Of a stretch of 64,000 bases of DNA, positions 28,282-36,539 are shown in pieces. The position numbers and the translations under genes were made by a program. This stretch comes from Frigidibacter sp. RF13. GTDB taxonomy: Bacteria > Pseudomonadota > Alphaproteobacteria > Rhodobacterales > Rhodobacteraceae. Below the pieces are notes generated by a model. The model was given only the letters and a program-made list of their open reading frames with translations. It did no database searches and was not told where the DNA came from. The stretch's first letter is position 1; each line of letters starts with the position of its first letter. The stretch lies in assembly GCF_026626305.1 (NCBI RefSeq), contig NZ_JAPNUE010000003.1, positions 248,001-312,000 of the forward strand, in the 5' to 3' direction.

Positions 28282-29058
28282 ATGAAGAGCGGTTTCAAGA
28301 CGATCCTCGGGTTTGCGGTGCTACTGGCGCTTGCGGCCTGCGGCGGCGGCAGTCGCCATCCCTACGGTATCCCCGAGCAGTTCAATGATGCCAAGCCCTG
28401 GGCCTGGCGCGGCACGGTGCCGGCCCACTATGAGGTCCACGGCGTCGATGTCTCGCGTTATCAGGGGGATGTCGACTGGTTCCGGGCCGCCGGTGCGGGC
28501 GTGCGCTTTGCCTTCATCAAGGCAACCGAGGGCGGGGACATCGCCGATCCGCAGTTTCAGGCGCACTGGTCCGGGGCGGCGCGGGCGGGCATCCCGCGCG
28601 GCGCCTATCATTTCTACTATTTCTGCCGGACCGGCGCCGAACAGGCCGCCTGGTTCATCCAGCACGCGCCGCGCGAACTGGGCGCGCTGCCACCGGTGCT
28701 CGATATCGAATGGACGCGGTCCTACAATTGCCCGAAGCGCCCGGATGCAGAGACCGTGCGGGCCGAGGCGGCTGCCTTCCTCGCCATCGTCCATGCCTAC
28801 TACGGCCGGACGCCGATCATATACACCACTGTCGATTTCTGGGAAGAAAACGAGATGTGGCGGCTGCAGGGTTACGAATTCTGGCTCCGCTCGGTCGCGG
28901 GGCACCCGAGCCATGTCTACGACGGCCATCACTGGAGCTTCTGGCAATATACCGGCACCGGCCTTGCGCCGGGTTTCCGGGGGCAGGTGGACCTGAATGC
29001 CTTTGGTGGCAGCGAGGCGGACTGGCAGGCCTGGCTCGCGGCGCGCGTCCAGCAATGA
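28282..29058 (+). CDS. GH25-family muramidase lipoprotein
   Basis: A 258-residue protein with a lipoprotein signal (MKSGFKTILGFAVLLALAAC; lipobox Cys20). The GH25 lysozyme fold follows: VHGVDVSRYQGDVDWFRAAGAGVRFAFIKATEGGDIADPQF, GAYHFYYFCRTGAEQAAWFI, PPVLDIEW (catalytic acids) and WSFWQYTGTGLAPGFRGQVDLNAF. It would cut peptidoglycan glycan strands from an outer-membrane anchor. The 48-bp gap to the preceding FAD gene allows cotranscription. Confidence 0.92.
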   Translation: MKSGFKTILGFAVLLALAACGGGSRHPYGIPEQFNDAKPWAWRGTVPAHYEVHGVDVSRYQGDVDWFRAAGAGVRFAFIKATEGGDIADPQFQAHWSGAARAGIPRGAYHFYYFCRTGAEQAAWFIQHAPRELGALPPVLDIEWTRSYNCPKRPDAETVRAEAAAFLAIVHAYYGRTPIIYTTVDFWEENEMWRLQGYEFWLRSVAGHPSHVYDGHHWSFWQYTGTGLAPGFRGQVDLNAFGGSEADWQAWLAARVQQ

Positions 29059-29188
29059 TGCGGCCAAGGGTCGCGCGGTCTGGAATATGGCCGGCGGTCG
29101 TGCGAAACTCAGGCCAGCCACCGGACGCCGCGAGCGGGATGCCGCGCGGTGCGGCAGCCGCAAGGAAAACCGCAACCGGGGTCTGACC

Positions 29189-30583
29189 ATGCCGATGATC
29201 AACCGCCGTCGCCTTCTGGGCACAGCGATGGCCGCCGGGGCCATGGCGGCAGGCGTGCGGGCAATCGGCGGCGGGGCGGCTGAACCGATCCTTCTGTCGC
29301 CCGGCCCGGCGCGCTTCGATCTGACCCGGCGCGGGATGACCGAGGGCATGATGGGTTTCACACCTGATGGGCTGCCGCCGGTCATCCGCTTGAGGCAGGG
29401 CGTGCCCGCCGACATCGTCGTCGAGAACCGGCTGGAGGAGATCACCACCATCCATTGGCACGGGATGCGCCTGCCGGTGGATCAGGACGGCGTTCCCTGG
29501 CTGACCCAGCTGCCGATCGGGGCCGGAGAGACCTACCGCTACAGCTTCACCCCGCCGGATGCGGGCACCTACTGGTATCATCCGCATTGCAACACGCTTG
29601 AACAGATCGCGCGTGGTCTGGCGGGGGTGATCGTGGTCGAGGAGGCGGAGCCGCAGCCTTTCGATGCCGACCTCGCCTTGCAGATCCGCGATTTCCGGCT
29701 GGGCGGCGACGGCCAGTTCATCGAGCTTTACAAGCCCCGGAACATGGCGCGCGGCGGCACGCTGGGCACGGTCAGCACCGTGAACTGGCAGGTTGCGCCG
29801 GTGCTGACCGCCCCTGCCGGTGGCCTCGTGCGGCTGCGCCTTGCTGTCACCGATGTGACGCGGGTCTATGAGCTATCGCTTTCGGGCGCGGCGGCCGCGT
29901 TGATCGCACTTGATGGCCAGCCCTTGCCCGCGCCGGAGGTGCTGCCGGTTCCCCTGATCCTCGCCCCCGGCCAGCGCGCCGATCTTGCGGTCGTGATGCC
30001 GGAAGAGGGGCGGGAGGTCTTGCTGGGCTTTACCAAGACGAGCGGCAAGTCAGAGTTGCTCGCCACGGTCCGTGCGACTGGCGCCTCGCTCGGTCGCAGC
30101 CTCGACCGGCTTGCGCCGCTGCCGCCCAATCCGACACCGCTGCCCGATCTGGCGGGGGCGGAGCGGCTGGATTTCACCTTCGGCTGGTCGCCCGACGGCA
30201 CGGCGCCCGATACGGGCGGCTTCTGCGGTGATGTGCCTTACCGCTTCTGGTCGATCAACCGCGTGCCCTATGCGGGCGACGCGCCGCCCGACCCCGCGCG
30301 TCCGGGCCGCCCGCTGGCGGCGCTCAAGCAGGGGCACAGCTATGTCCTGCGAATGCGGAACGAGACGCAGAACGACCACCCGATTCATCTGCACGGGCTG
30401 GCCATGCATCTTCTGGGGCCGGACGGCCGCCTAAGCGGCCGGGTGCAGGACACGGTCCTGTTGCGCAGTCACGAAAGTGCAGAGGTCGCGGTTCTGGCCG
30501 ACAATCCCGGCGACTGGGTCTTTCACTGCCATGTGATCGAGCATCAGAAGAGCGGGTTGGCCGGGTTCGTCCGGGTCCTCTGA
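29189..30583 (+). CDS. Multicopper oxidase, Tat-exported
   Basis: A 464-residue periplasmic multicopper oxidase. The N-terminus MPMINRRRLLGTAMAAGAMAAG is a twin-arginine signal. All four copper motifs are present: HWHG at 89-92, HPH at 131-133 (WYHPHC), HPIHLHG from ~397 and HCHVIEHQKSGL at 446-457. The T1 axial position is Leu457 where CueO has Met, suggesting a higher redox potential. Possible roles are Cu(I) or metal oxidation, or a laccase-like reaction. The start at 29189 gives the Tat signal; upstream codons overlap the GH25 region. Confidence 0.92.
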   Translation: MPMINRRRLLGTAMAAGAMAAGVRAIGGGAAEPILLSPGPARFDLTRRGMTEGMMGFTPDGLPPVIRLRQGVPADIVVENRLEEITTIHWHGMRLPVDQDGVPWLTQLPIGAGETYRYSFTPPDAGTYWYHPHCNTLEQIARGLAGVIVVEEAEPQPFDADLALQIRDFRLGGDGQFIELYKPRNMARGGTLGTVSTVNWQVAPVLTAPAGGLVRLRLAVTDVTRVYELSLSGAAAALIALDGQPLPAPEVLPVPLILAPGQRADLAVVMPEEGREVLLGFTKTSGKSELLATVRATGASLGRSLDRLAPLPPNPTPLPDLAGAERLDFTFGWSPDGTAPDTGGFCGDVPYRFWSINRVPYAGDAPPDPARPGRPLAALKQGHSYVLRMRNETQNDHPIHLHGLAMHLLGPDGRLSGRVQDTVLLRSHESAEVAVLADNPGDWVFHCHVIEHQKSGLAGFVRVL

Positions 30584-30606
30584 TTTCATTCCAAAACTCG
30601 AATATG

Positions 30607-30620
30607 TTGACCTATGTCAA
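30607..30620. promoter_or_regulatory. FNR/FnrL-type binding site
   Basis: TTGACCTATGTCAA is a perfect 14-bp dyad (TTGAC-N4-GTCAA) fitting the alphaproteobacterial FNR/FixK/FnrL consensus TTGAY-N4-RTCAA. Its centre is 66 bp before the start of the AhpD-like gene, suitable for oxygen-responsive control. Confidence 0.6.
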
Positions 30621-30678
30621 GGCTGGCCACGCCCGACCGGGCCAGATCAGGCCGGAACACGGGCATGAAGGACCAAAG

Positions 30679-31011
30679 ATGTACAAGGCAAAGATCACCG
30701 AGATGCGGGGCGAATTGCGCGGGTTGAACAAGCTCATCCCCGAAACGATGGCCGAGTTCGGCGCGCTGTCGAAAGCGGCAAAGGACGGGGGACCTTTGTC
30801 GGTCAAGGAAAAGGAATATGTGGCGCTTGGCATTGCCGTCAGCCAGCGCTGTGAACCTTGCATCAATTTCCATGTCGAGGCGCTGATGAAGGCCGGTGCC
30901 ACGCGTGACGAGCTTGGCTCGGTCCTCTCGATGTCGATCCAGATGGGTGGCGGCCCGGCTGTCATGTATGCAGCACATGCGCTCGCCTGCTGGGACGAGC
31001 TGGCGGCCTGA
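30679..31011 (+). CDS. Carboxymuconolactone decarboxylase/AhpD-like protein
   Basis: A 110-residue protein with the AhpD redox motif CEPCINFH (Cys58, Cys61, His65) inside EKEYVALGIAVSQRCEPCINFHVEALMKAGATRDELGSVLSM. Members with this motif work as thiol peroxidase partners or alkylhydroperoxidases in place of lactone decarboxylation. The start at 30679 agrees with MYKAKITEMRGEL. A perfect FNR-type box lies 60 bp upstream, which suggests induction when oxygen falls. Confidence 0.88.
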   Translation: MYKAKITEMRGELRGLNKLIPETMAEFGALSKAAKDGGPLSVKEKEYVALGIAVSQRCEPCINFHVEALMKAGATRDELGSVLSMSIQMGGGPAVMYAAHALACWDELAA

Positions 31012-31100
31012 GTGCGGCGAAGGGTGGAATTCCGGCGCGCGTCCGGGTAGTAACAGCCTCCGCAGCCGTCCGCCGGAGGGCGGCGCATGGAGAATGCCCG

Positions 31101-32093
31101 ATGCAAGCGACCGCAGCCCGACGGGCCGCGCCATTGTCCGTCGCGCCGATGATGGACTGGACCGACCGCCACTGCCGGTTTCTTCACCGGCAGATATCGC
31201 ACCATGCGCTGCTTTATACCGAGATGGTGACGGCGCCTGCCGTGATCCACGGGCCGCGCGACCGGCTGTTGGGCTTCGACGCGGCGGAGCAACCCGTGGC
31301 GCTACAGCTTGGCGGTTCTGACCCGGTAGAACTGGCCGATGCCACGCGGATTGCGGCGGGCTATGGCTATGGCGAGATTAACCTCAATGTCGGTTGTCCG
31401 TCCGATCGGGTGCAATCGGGCTGTTTCGGGGCCGTACTGATGGAGCGCCCCGCGCTGGTGGCCGATTGTGTGGCGGCGATGATCGCGGCCTCGCCCGTCG
31501 AGGTGACGGTGAAATGCCGGATCGGCGTTGACGATCAGGTGCCCGAAGAGGTACTGCCCGCCTTCATTCAGACGGTCGCATCGGCGGGCGTCACCCGCTT
31601 TGCCATCCATGCCCGCAAGGCCTGGCTGCAGGGGCTGAGCCCCAAGGAGAACAGAGAGATCCCGCCGCTCGATTATCCGCTCGTCCTCGCGATGAAACGG
31701 GCCTTCCCGCATCTGCATATTTCGGTCAATGGCGGGATCGCGAGCCTTGATCAGGCGAAAGCCTTCCTCGAACAGGGCCTTGACGGCGCTATGATCGGGC
31801 GGGCGGCCTATCATACGCCGTTCGATGTGCTTGGAAGGGCCGACGAGGTGATCTTCGGCGCGGGCCCCGGGCCGGACCGGCAGGAGGTCGTGGAGCGGAT
31901 GAGGCCCTATATCGCCGCGCATCTTGCCAAGGGCGGGCGGCTCCACCAGATCACCCGCCATATGCTCGGCCTTTTTCACGGTCAGCCCGGCGCGCGCAGC
32001 TGGCGGCGGGTGCTGTCGGAGCGGGCGAACCTGCCCGGCGCGGGCCTTGAGGTCGTCGACGCGGCGCTTGCGAGCATCACCGAACCCGCATGA
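31101..32093 (+). CDS. dusA: tRNA-dihydrouridine(20/20a) synthase DusA
   Basis: A 330-residue FMN enzyme that reduces uridine 20/20a in the tRNA D-loop. SVAPMMDWTDRHCRFLHRQI is the DusA-type N-terminus, and NLNVGCPSDRVQSGCFGAVLM carries the catalytic cysteine (Cys99). IHARKAWLQGLSPKENREIPPLDY and VNGGIASLDQAKAFL complete the FMN barrel. The C-terminal part (ITRHMLGLFHGQPGARSWRRVLSE) is the tRNA-binding helical domain. Confidence 0.96.
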   Translation: MQATAARRAAPLSVAPMMDWTDRHCRFLHRQISHHALLYTEMVTAPAVIHGPRDRLLGFDAAEQPVALQLGGSDPVELADATRIAAGYGYGEINLNVGCPSDRVQSGCFGAVLMERPALVADCVAAMIAASPVEVTVKCRIGVDDQVPEEVLPAFIQTVASAGVTRFAIHARKAWLQGLSPKENREIPPLDYPLVLAMKRAFPHLHISVNGGIASLDQAKAFLEQGLDGAMIGRAAYHTPFDVLGRADEVIFGAGPGPDRQEVVERMRPYIAAHLAKGGRLHQITRHMLGLFHGQPGARSWRRVLSERANLPGAGLEVVDAALASITEPA

Positions 32094-32160
32094 CGGCTGC
32101 AGGTGCTGGCCAAGCCGCGCACGCGCCGCTATCACATGCGGGCGCGACGGGGAGACAGAA

Positions 32161-32979
32161 ATGCCGCATGCCGAACAGCTGGTGCCGATGCTTGTCCTTC
32201 TGGCCGCCATCGGCGCCTTCGCCGGGGTGATCGCGGGGCTTCTGGGCGTGGGCGGCGGGATCATTCTTGTGCCCGCCTTCTTCTACGCCTTCTCGGCGCT
32301 CGGCTACGGCGGGCCGGATCTGATGCAGGTCTGCCTTGCCACCTCGCTTGCCACGATCATCGTGACCTCGACACGGTCGGTGCTGGCCCACAACCGCAAG
32401 GGCGCGGTCGATTGGGCGATCCTCAAGGGCTGGGCGCCGGGCATCGCGGTGGGCGCGGTCTTCGGGGTGCTTGCGGTCGCACAATTGCGCACGCCCGCGC
32501 TGCAGGCGATCTTTGGTGCCTTGGCGCTGGTCGTCGCCTTCTACCTTGGCCTCGGCCGCAGCCACTGGCGGCTCGGGCCCGCGATGCCCGTCGGGGCGGT
32601 GCGGGCGGCGCTGTCGCCTCTGGTCGGATTTCTCTCGGTCCTGATGGGCATCGGCGGCGGCTCGTTTGGCGTACCGCTCATGAGCCTTTACAACGTTCCC
32701 ATCCACCGGGCCGTGGCGACGGCGGCGGGTTTCGGCGTGGTGATCGCCGTCCCATCAGTCGCCATGTTCCTCATGCAATCTGTCGAGGGCGCGCCGCCCT
32801 ATACTTTGGGCTCGGTCAACCTGCCCGCCTTCGCCGTGATCATCGCCATGACATTGGTCACCACGCCCTGGGGGGTGAAGCTTGCCCATGCGATGGATCC
32901 CGCGCCCCTGAAACGGGTCTTCGCGATCTTTCTGGCGATTGTCGCGCTGAACATGCTCAGGAAGGCGGCAGGCTGGTAG
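32161..32979 (+). CDS. TauE/SafE-family sulfite/organosulfur exporter-like permease
   Basis: A 272-residue membrane protein of about eight helices with the duplicated family motif: GAFAGVIAGLLGVGGGIILVPAFFYAF in the first half and FLSVLMGIGGGSFGVPLMSLY in the second. The family moves sulfite, sulfoacetate or related anions; the substrate is not predictable. The ATG at 32161 is preceded by GGGGAGACAGAA. It lies 67 bp after dusA. Confidence 0.88.
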   Translation: MPHAEQLVPMLVLLAAIGAFAGVIAGLLGVGGGIILVPAFFYAFSALGYGGPDLMQVCLATSLATIIVTSTRSVLAHNRKGAVDWAILKGWAPGIAVGAVFGVLAVAQLRTPALQAIFGALALVVAFYLGLGRSHWRLGPAMPVGAVRAALSPLVGFLSVLMGIGGGSFGVPLMSLYNVPIHRAVATAAGFGVVIAVPSVAMFLMQSVEGAPPYTLGSVNLPAFAVIIAMTLVTTPWGVKLAHAMDPAPLKRVFAIFLAIVALNMLRKAAGW

Positions 32980-33071
32980 GTCGGGGCCGGGCCTCCTCGG
33001 TCACATCGTGCCTTGTCGGAGTGCGACCGCTTGCGAGGAGTGCCCGGTGGGCTTCGACGAGCCCCGACCGG

Positions 33072-33332
33072 TCAGTCGCCGCTGCGGGCTGAGAGCCGCG
33101 CAGCCCGGCCGCCGCGACGCAGCGCGAGGCGCGGCGCGCGCGTGGGCAGTTCGGCCATCACCGCGCGTCGCCGTTCCGGTTCCATCCGGCTCCAGCCGGC
33201 GATTTCGTCGATCGTGCGGAGACAGCCCACGCAGATCCGCTCGGTCGGATGGATCGTGCAGAGCTTCACGCAAGGGCTTTCCACTTCGTTCCGCTTCCAG
33301 ACCTGATCGGGGAGATCGCGCATTTCATCCAT
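33072..33332 (-). CDS. DUF1289-domain protein
   Basis: An 86-residue protein with the DUF1289 core SPCVKLCTIHPTERICVGCLRTIDEIAGWSRM. Its four cysteines fit a small iron-sulfur or zinc site. The C-terminal part (PTRAPRLALRRGGRAARLSARSGD) is arginine-rich. Function is unknown in the family. Its start overlaps ruvX by 8 bp, so it is the last gene of the ccmI-ruvX-DUF1289 unit. Confidence 0.88.
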   Translation of the reverse strand: MDEMRDLPDQVWKRNEVESPCVKLCTIHPTERICVGCLRTIDEIAGWSRMEPERRRAVMAELPTRAPRLALRRGGRAARLSARSGD

Positions 33333-33798
33333 GTCGAATATGCCCGATCCTGTCGAGCGCTCCTTGCAGGATAAACCCGGCGGCGACGTGATCTATGACC
33401 TCCGAGCGACGTTTTCGTGACGTATCCGCCTCCAGAAGCGCCCGTTCGGCGGCCACCGTCGACAGGCGCTCGTCCCAGAAGGTGATCGGCAGGTCGGTCA
33501 GGCGTTCGAGGTTGCGGGCAAAGGCGCGGGTCGACTGGCAACGCGGACCCTCCGTCCCGTCCATGTTGCGCGGCAGGCCAAGGACGATGCCGCCGATCTC
33601 ACGCTCTGCCACGACCTTCAGAAGCGCCGCCGCATCGGTAGTGAACTTCGTGCGCCGGATAGTCAGAAGCGGCGAGGCGACCGAAAGTTGCCGGTCGGAG
33701 ACCGCCAGACCGATGGTCTTTTCCCCGAGGTCGAGGCCGACGAGCGCACGATAGGGCGCGAGGAGGCGCGCGAAATCACCCGTGTCTTCGGCGATCAT
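33325..33798 (-). CDS. ruvX: Putative pre-16S rRNA nuclease / Holliday junction resolvase RuvX (YqgF)
   Basis: A 157-residue RNase H-fold nuclease: ALVGLDLGEKTIGLAVSD (first catalytic Asp), GGIVLGLPRNMDGTEGPRCQSTRAFARNLERL, and ITFWDERLSTVAAERALLEADTSRKRRSEVIDHVAAGFILQGAL with the remaining acidic residues. It processes the 5' end of 16S rRNA and has been linked to recombination. Its ATG overlaps the ccmI stop by 4 bp. Confidence 0.95.
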   Translation of the reverse strand: MIAEDTGDFARLLAPYRALVGLDLGEKTIGLAVSDRQLSVASPLLTIRRTKFTTDAAALLKVVAEREIGGIVLGLPRNMDGTEGPRCQSTRAFARNLERLTDLPITFWDERLSTVAAERALLEADTSRKRRSEVIDHVAAGFILQGALDRIGHIRHG

Positions 33799-34967
33799 TC
33801 CGCGACCCCCGCCGCCTGCGCTTCGGCGCGCACCATGGCCAACCCCTCGAGGTCACCCGCGAGTGCGGCCTGAGCCAACGCCCAGGCGGCGCGCGCCCGG
33901 TCGGCTTCCTTCAGAACCCCAAGGGCCCGCACCAGCTGCGCCCATTCCTCGGGACTGCCGCCGTCACTCTGGAGCCGCGCCTCAAGGCCATTGACCATGC
34001 CCGCGATCATCTCTGCCTGATCCGGGTCAAACGCCGGGGCCGCCTTGCGCGGCGGCTGGTAGTCGGCGCCCGCCGCCGCAGCGAGCCCTTCGATATTCGC
34101 CTCGATGAAGGGCACCCAGGGCGCCTCCGCCGGACTATCGGCCAGAAGGTCGCGCCAAAGCGGGAAGGCGCGGTCGGGCCGCCCGGTCTGCGCCTCGACG
34201 AGGCCTGCATAGAAGCGCGCGGTTCCGTTCGACGGATCGGCCTTGAGGCTTGCAAGCACCGCTTGTTCGGCCTCTGCCGTGACCGTGCCGCCAGCGGCAA
34301 GCACCAGCGCGTCGGCAAGGGCCGCGAAATCGGCCGATGACGCCTTGGCACCGAGGGCCGCAACAAGCTGTTCCTCGGCGCGTGCCGCCGCAGAGAGGTT
34401 GCCCAGCTTGCGCTCGTTCTCGGCCAGAAGCCTGAGCCCCTGCACATCCTCTGGCCGCGCCGCGACCGCTGCGCGCAGCTGGTCCATAAGATCGGCATAT
34501 TGCGCATCCGGCGCCGGGACGGGCGGGCGGGTTTTCGCGGCCTCCGCCTCTGCCTCTGCCTGACTGGGCCGACCGGCCTTCAGTGCATCGGCCTTCGCGA
34601 TCCGTCCGGCGTGCGGAAGGTCCGGGTAAGTGGGGACGCCGAGCGTCTGATAGAGGAAGATCGACCCGAGGATCGCAAGCATAGTGGCCGCGAGCGGAAG
34701 GGCCATGCCCCCCATACCGCGCTGCACAGGCGCGGTGCTCTGCCGGTCGAGCGCGAGAATTCGGCGCTTGATCTCCAATCGAAGCGCCTCTGCCTCTTCC
34801 GGCCCGATCGTGCCCCGCGCCAGATCGCGGTCGACCTCGCCAAGCTGCTGCTTGTAGAGCGCAAGATCGGATGCCGGCCCCTCGCCTGTGGATACGCGCC
34901 GTCCAGACAGCCACAGCGCCGCCGGGATCAGGGCCGCAAGGGCCGTCGCGATGAGCCAAAAGACCAT
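33795..34967 (-). CDS. ccmI: Cytochrome c biogenesis protein CcmI
   Basis: A 390-residue protein. The N-terminal part has a helix (MVFWLIATALAALIPAALWLSGR), the cytoplasmic leucine-zipper-like loop DLALYKQQLGEVDRDLARGTIGPEEAEALRLEIKRRIL and a second helix (LPLAATMLAILGSIFLYQTL). A large periplasmic TPR domain follows that holds apocytochrome c for heme ligation by CcmFH. GGAGGGGAT directly before the ATG at 34967 fixes the start; an open frame continues upstream without support. Other ccm genes are not in the window. Confidence 0.93.
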   Translation of the reverse strand: MVFWLIATALAALIPAALWLSGRRVSTGEGPASDLALYKQQLGEVDRDLARGTIGPEEAEALRLEIKRRILALDRQSTAPVQRGMGGMALPLAATMLAILGSIFLYQTLGVPTYPDLPHAGRIAKADALKAGRPSQAEAEAEAAKTRPPVPAPDAQYADLMDQLRAAVAARPEDVQGLRLLAENERKLGNLSAAARAEEQLVAALGAKASSADFAALADALVLAAGGTVTAEAEQAVLASLKADPSNGTARFYAGLVEAQTGRPDRAFPLWRDLLADSPAEAPWVPFIEANIEGLAAAAGADYQPPRKAAPAFDPDQAEMIAGMVNGLEARLQSDGGSPEEWAQLVRALGVLKEADRARAAWALAQAALAGDLEGLAMVRAEAQAAGVAE

Positions 34968-35055
34968 ATCCCCTCCGGGTTTGCGCCTTTCACATAGGGC
35001 TTTCCGGCCCGGCCTGAAAGCCGGAAAGCCCGTTCCCGACCCCGCCTGCGGTTTC

Positions 35056-35089
35056 ATGTCGCAAATGTCGCAAATTTCTCAATTGCGAC
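35056..35089. promoter_or_regulatory. Composite repeat upstream of soxB, candidate operator
   Basis: The 9-mer ATGTCGCAA occurs twice in exact tandem (35056-35064, 35065-35073). The second copy forms a perfect inverted repeat with TTGCGAC at 35083-35089 (arms GTCGCAA/TTGCGAC, 9-bp spacer). It lies between the divergent ccmI (34967) and soxB (35175) genes. The regulator is unknown. Confidence 0.55.
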
Positions 35090-35174
35090 GTTTGCCAGCC
35101 TGAGGCAAAACCCGCGTCATTCCATGTGAGACGGGAAGGCGGCATCTGACCGCCGGGAAGGATTCGGGCCCCCC

Positions 35175-36437
35175 ATGTCGATCACCAGAGCCATGAAGCG
35201 TTATTCGGCCTTCGCCATCGCCCGCGAGGCGATGTCATATCACCAGAACTGGGAAGAGGCGTGGCGCTCCCCGGCGCCGAAGCCGAAATACGACGTGGTG
35301 ATCGTGGGCGCCGGCGGCCATGGCCTCGCCACAGCCTATTACCTCGGCAAGAATTACGGCATCACCAATGTCGCGGTGATCGAGAAGGGTTGGCTCGGCG
35401 GCGGCAATACCGGGCGCAACACCACGATCATCCGGTCGAACTATCTGCAGGACCCCTCGGCAGCCATTTACGAAAAGGCGCGGTCGTTGTTTGAAGACCT
35501 GAGCCAGGACCTGAACTACAACGTCATGTTCAGCCCGCGCGGGCTACTGATGCTCGCCCAGACCCATCATGAGGTCCGGGGCTATCGCCGCACCGTCTAT
35601 GCCAACAACCTTCAAGGGGTGGCGACGGAATGGATCGAGCCGAAGCGGGTCAAGGAACTCGTCCCGATCATCAACCTCGACGGGCCGCGCTATCCGGTCC
35701 TCGGTGCGCTTTATCAGGCGCGCGGCGGCACCGCGCGCCATGATGCGGTCGCCTGGGGCTATGCGCGGGCCTGTTCAGCGATGGGGATGGACATCATCCA
35801 GCAATGCGAAGTGACTGGCATCCGCAGCGAAGGCGGCAAGGTGGTGGGCGTCAACACCACAAAGGGTGCCATCGACTGCGGCAAATTGGGCCTTGTCGCG
35901 GCGGGCCATTCGAGCGTTCTGGCCGACATGGCGGGCTTCCGGCTGCCGATTGAATCTCTGGCACTTCAGGCGCTGGTCTCCGAACCGATCAAGCCCTGCA
36001 TGGATGTGGTCGTGATGGCCAATACCGTGCATGGCTACATGTCCCAGTCCGACAAGGGCGAGATGGTGATCGGCGGCGGCACCGACGGGTTCAACAACTA
36101 CACCCAGCGCGGGTCGTTCCACCATGTCGAGGAGACGGTGCGGGCGCTCATTGAGACCTTCCCGATGATCTCGCGCCTGAAGATGCTGCGCCAGTGGGGC
36201 GGCATCGTCGACATGACCGGCGACCGTTCGCCCATCCTGTCGAAGACGCCGGTCGAGAACCTCTTCGTCAACTGCGGCTGGGGGACGGGGGGCTTCAAGG
36301 CGATCCCCGGCTCGGGCTGGGCCATGGCGGAACTGATGGCACGGGGGCATTCGCCGCTGACCGAGGAGTTTTCCATGTACCGCTTCCGCGAGGGGAAATT
36401 CATCGACGAAAGCGTTGCGGCCGGGGTGGCGCACTGA
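35175..36437 (+). CDS. soxB: Sarcosine oxidase subunit beta
   Basis: A 420-residue flavoprotein subunit of the heterotetrameric sarcosine oxidase, which demethylates sarcosine to glycine and passes the methyl group to tetrahydrofolate. The FAD fold begins YDVVIVGAGGHGLATAYYLGKNYGITNVAVIEKGWLGGGNTGRNTTIIRSNYL. RGGTARHDAVAWGYARA contains the histidine region that holds covalent FMN. The end is FVNCGWGTGGFKAIPGSGWAMAELMARG. The start could also be 35193 (MKRYSAF), the more usual N-terminus; GGAAGGATT favours 35175. The subunit genes soxD-soxA-soxG lie 1.95 kb downstream, not adjacent. Confidence 0.95.
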   Translation: MSITRAMKRYSAFAIAREAMSYHQNWEEAWRSPAPKPKYDVVIVGAGGHGLATAYYLGKNYGITNVAVIEKGWLGGGNTGRNTTIIRSNYLQDPSAAIYEKARSLFEDLSQDLNYNVMFSPRGLLMLAQTHHEVRGYRRTVYANNLQGVATEWIEPKRVKELVPIINLDGPRYPVLGALYQARGGTARHDAVAWGYARACSAMGMDIIQQCEVTGIRSEGGKVVGVNTTKGAIDCGKLGLVAAGHSSVLADMAGFRLPIESLALQALVSEPIKPCMDVVVMANTVHGYMSQSDKGEMVIGGGTDGFNNYTQRGSFHHVEETVRALIETFPMISRLKMLRQWGGIVDMTGDRSPILSKTPVENLFVNCGWGTGGFKAIPGSGWAMAELMARGHSPLTEEFSMYRFREGKFIDESVAAGVAH

Positions 36438-36539
36438 TGGCCTGCCACTATCAAAGACCTCAGGTGCCATCTTGCAACTTGGGCTGTCCCCAGGGGCGGA
36501 AATGTCGCCCCGGCAGCACCGGGTTGTGTTGAGGTCGCG

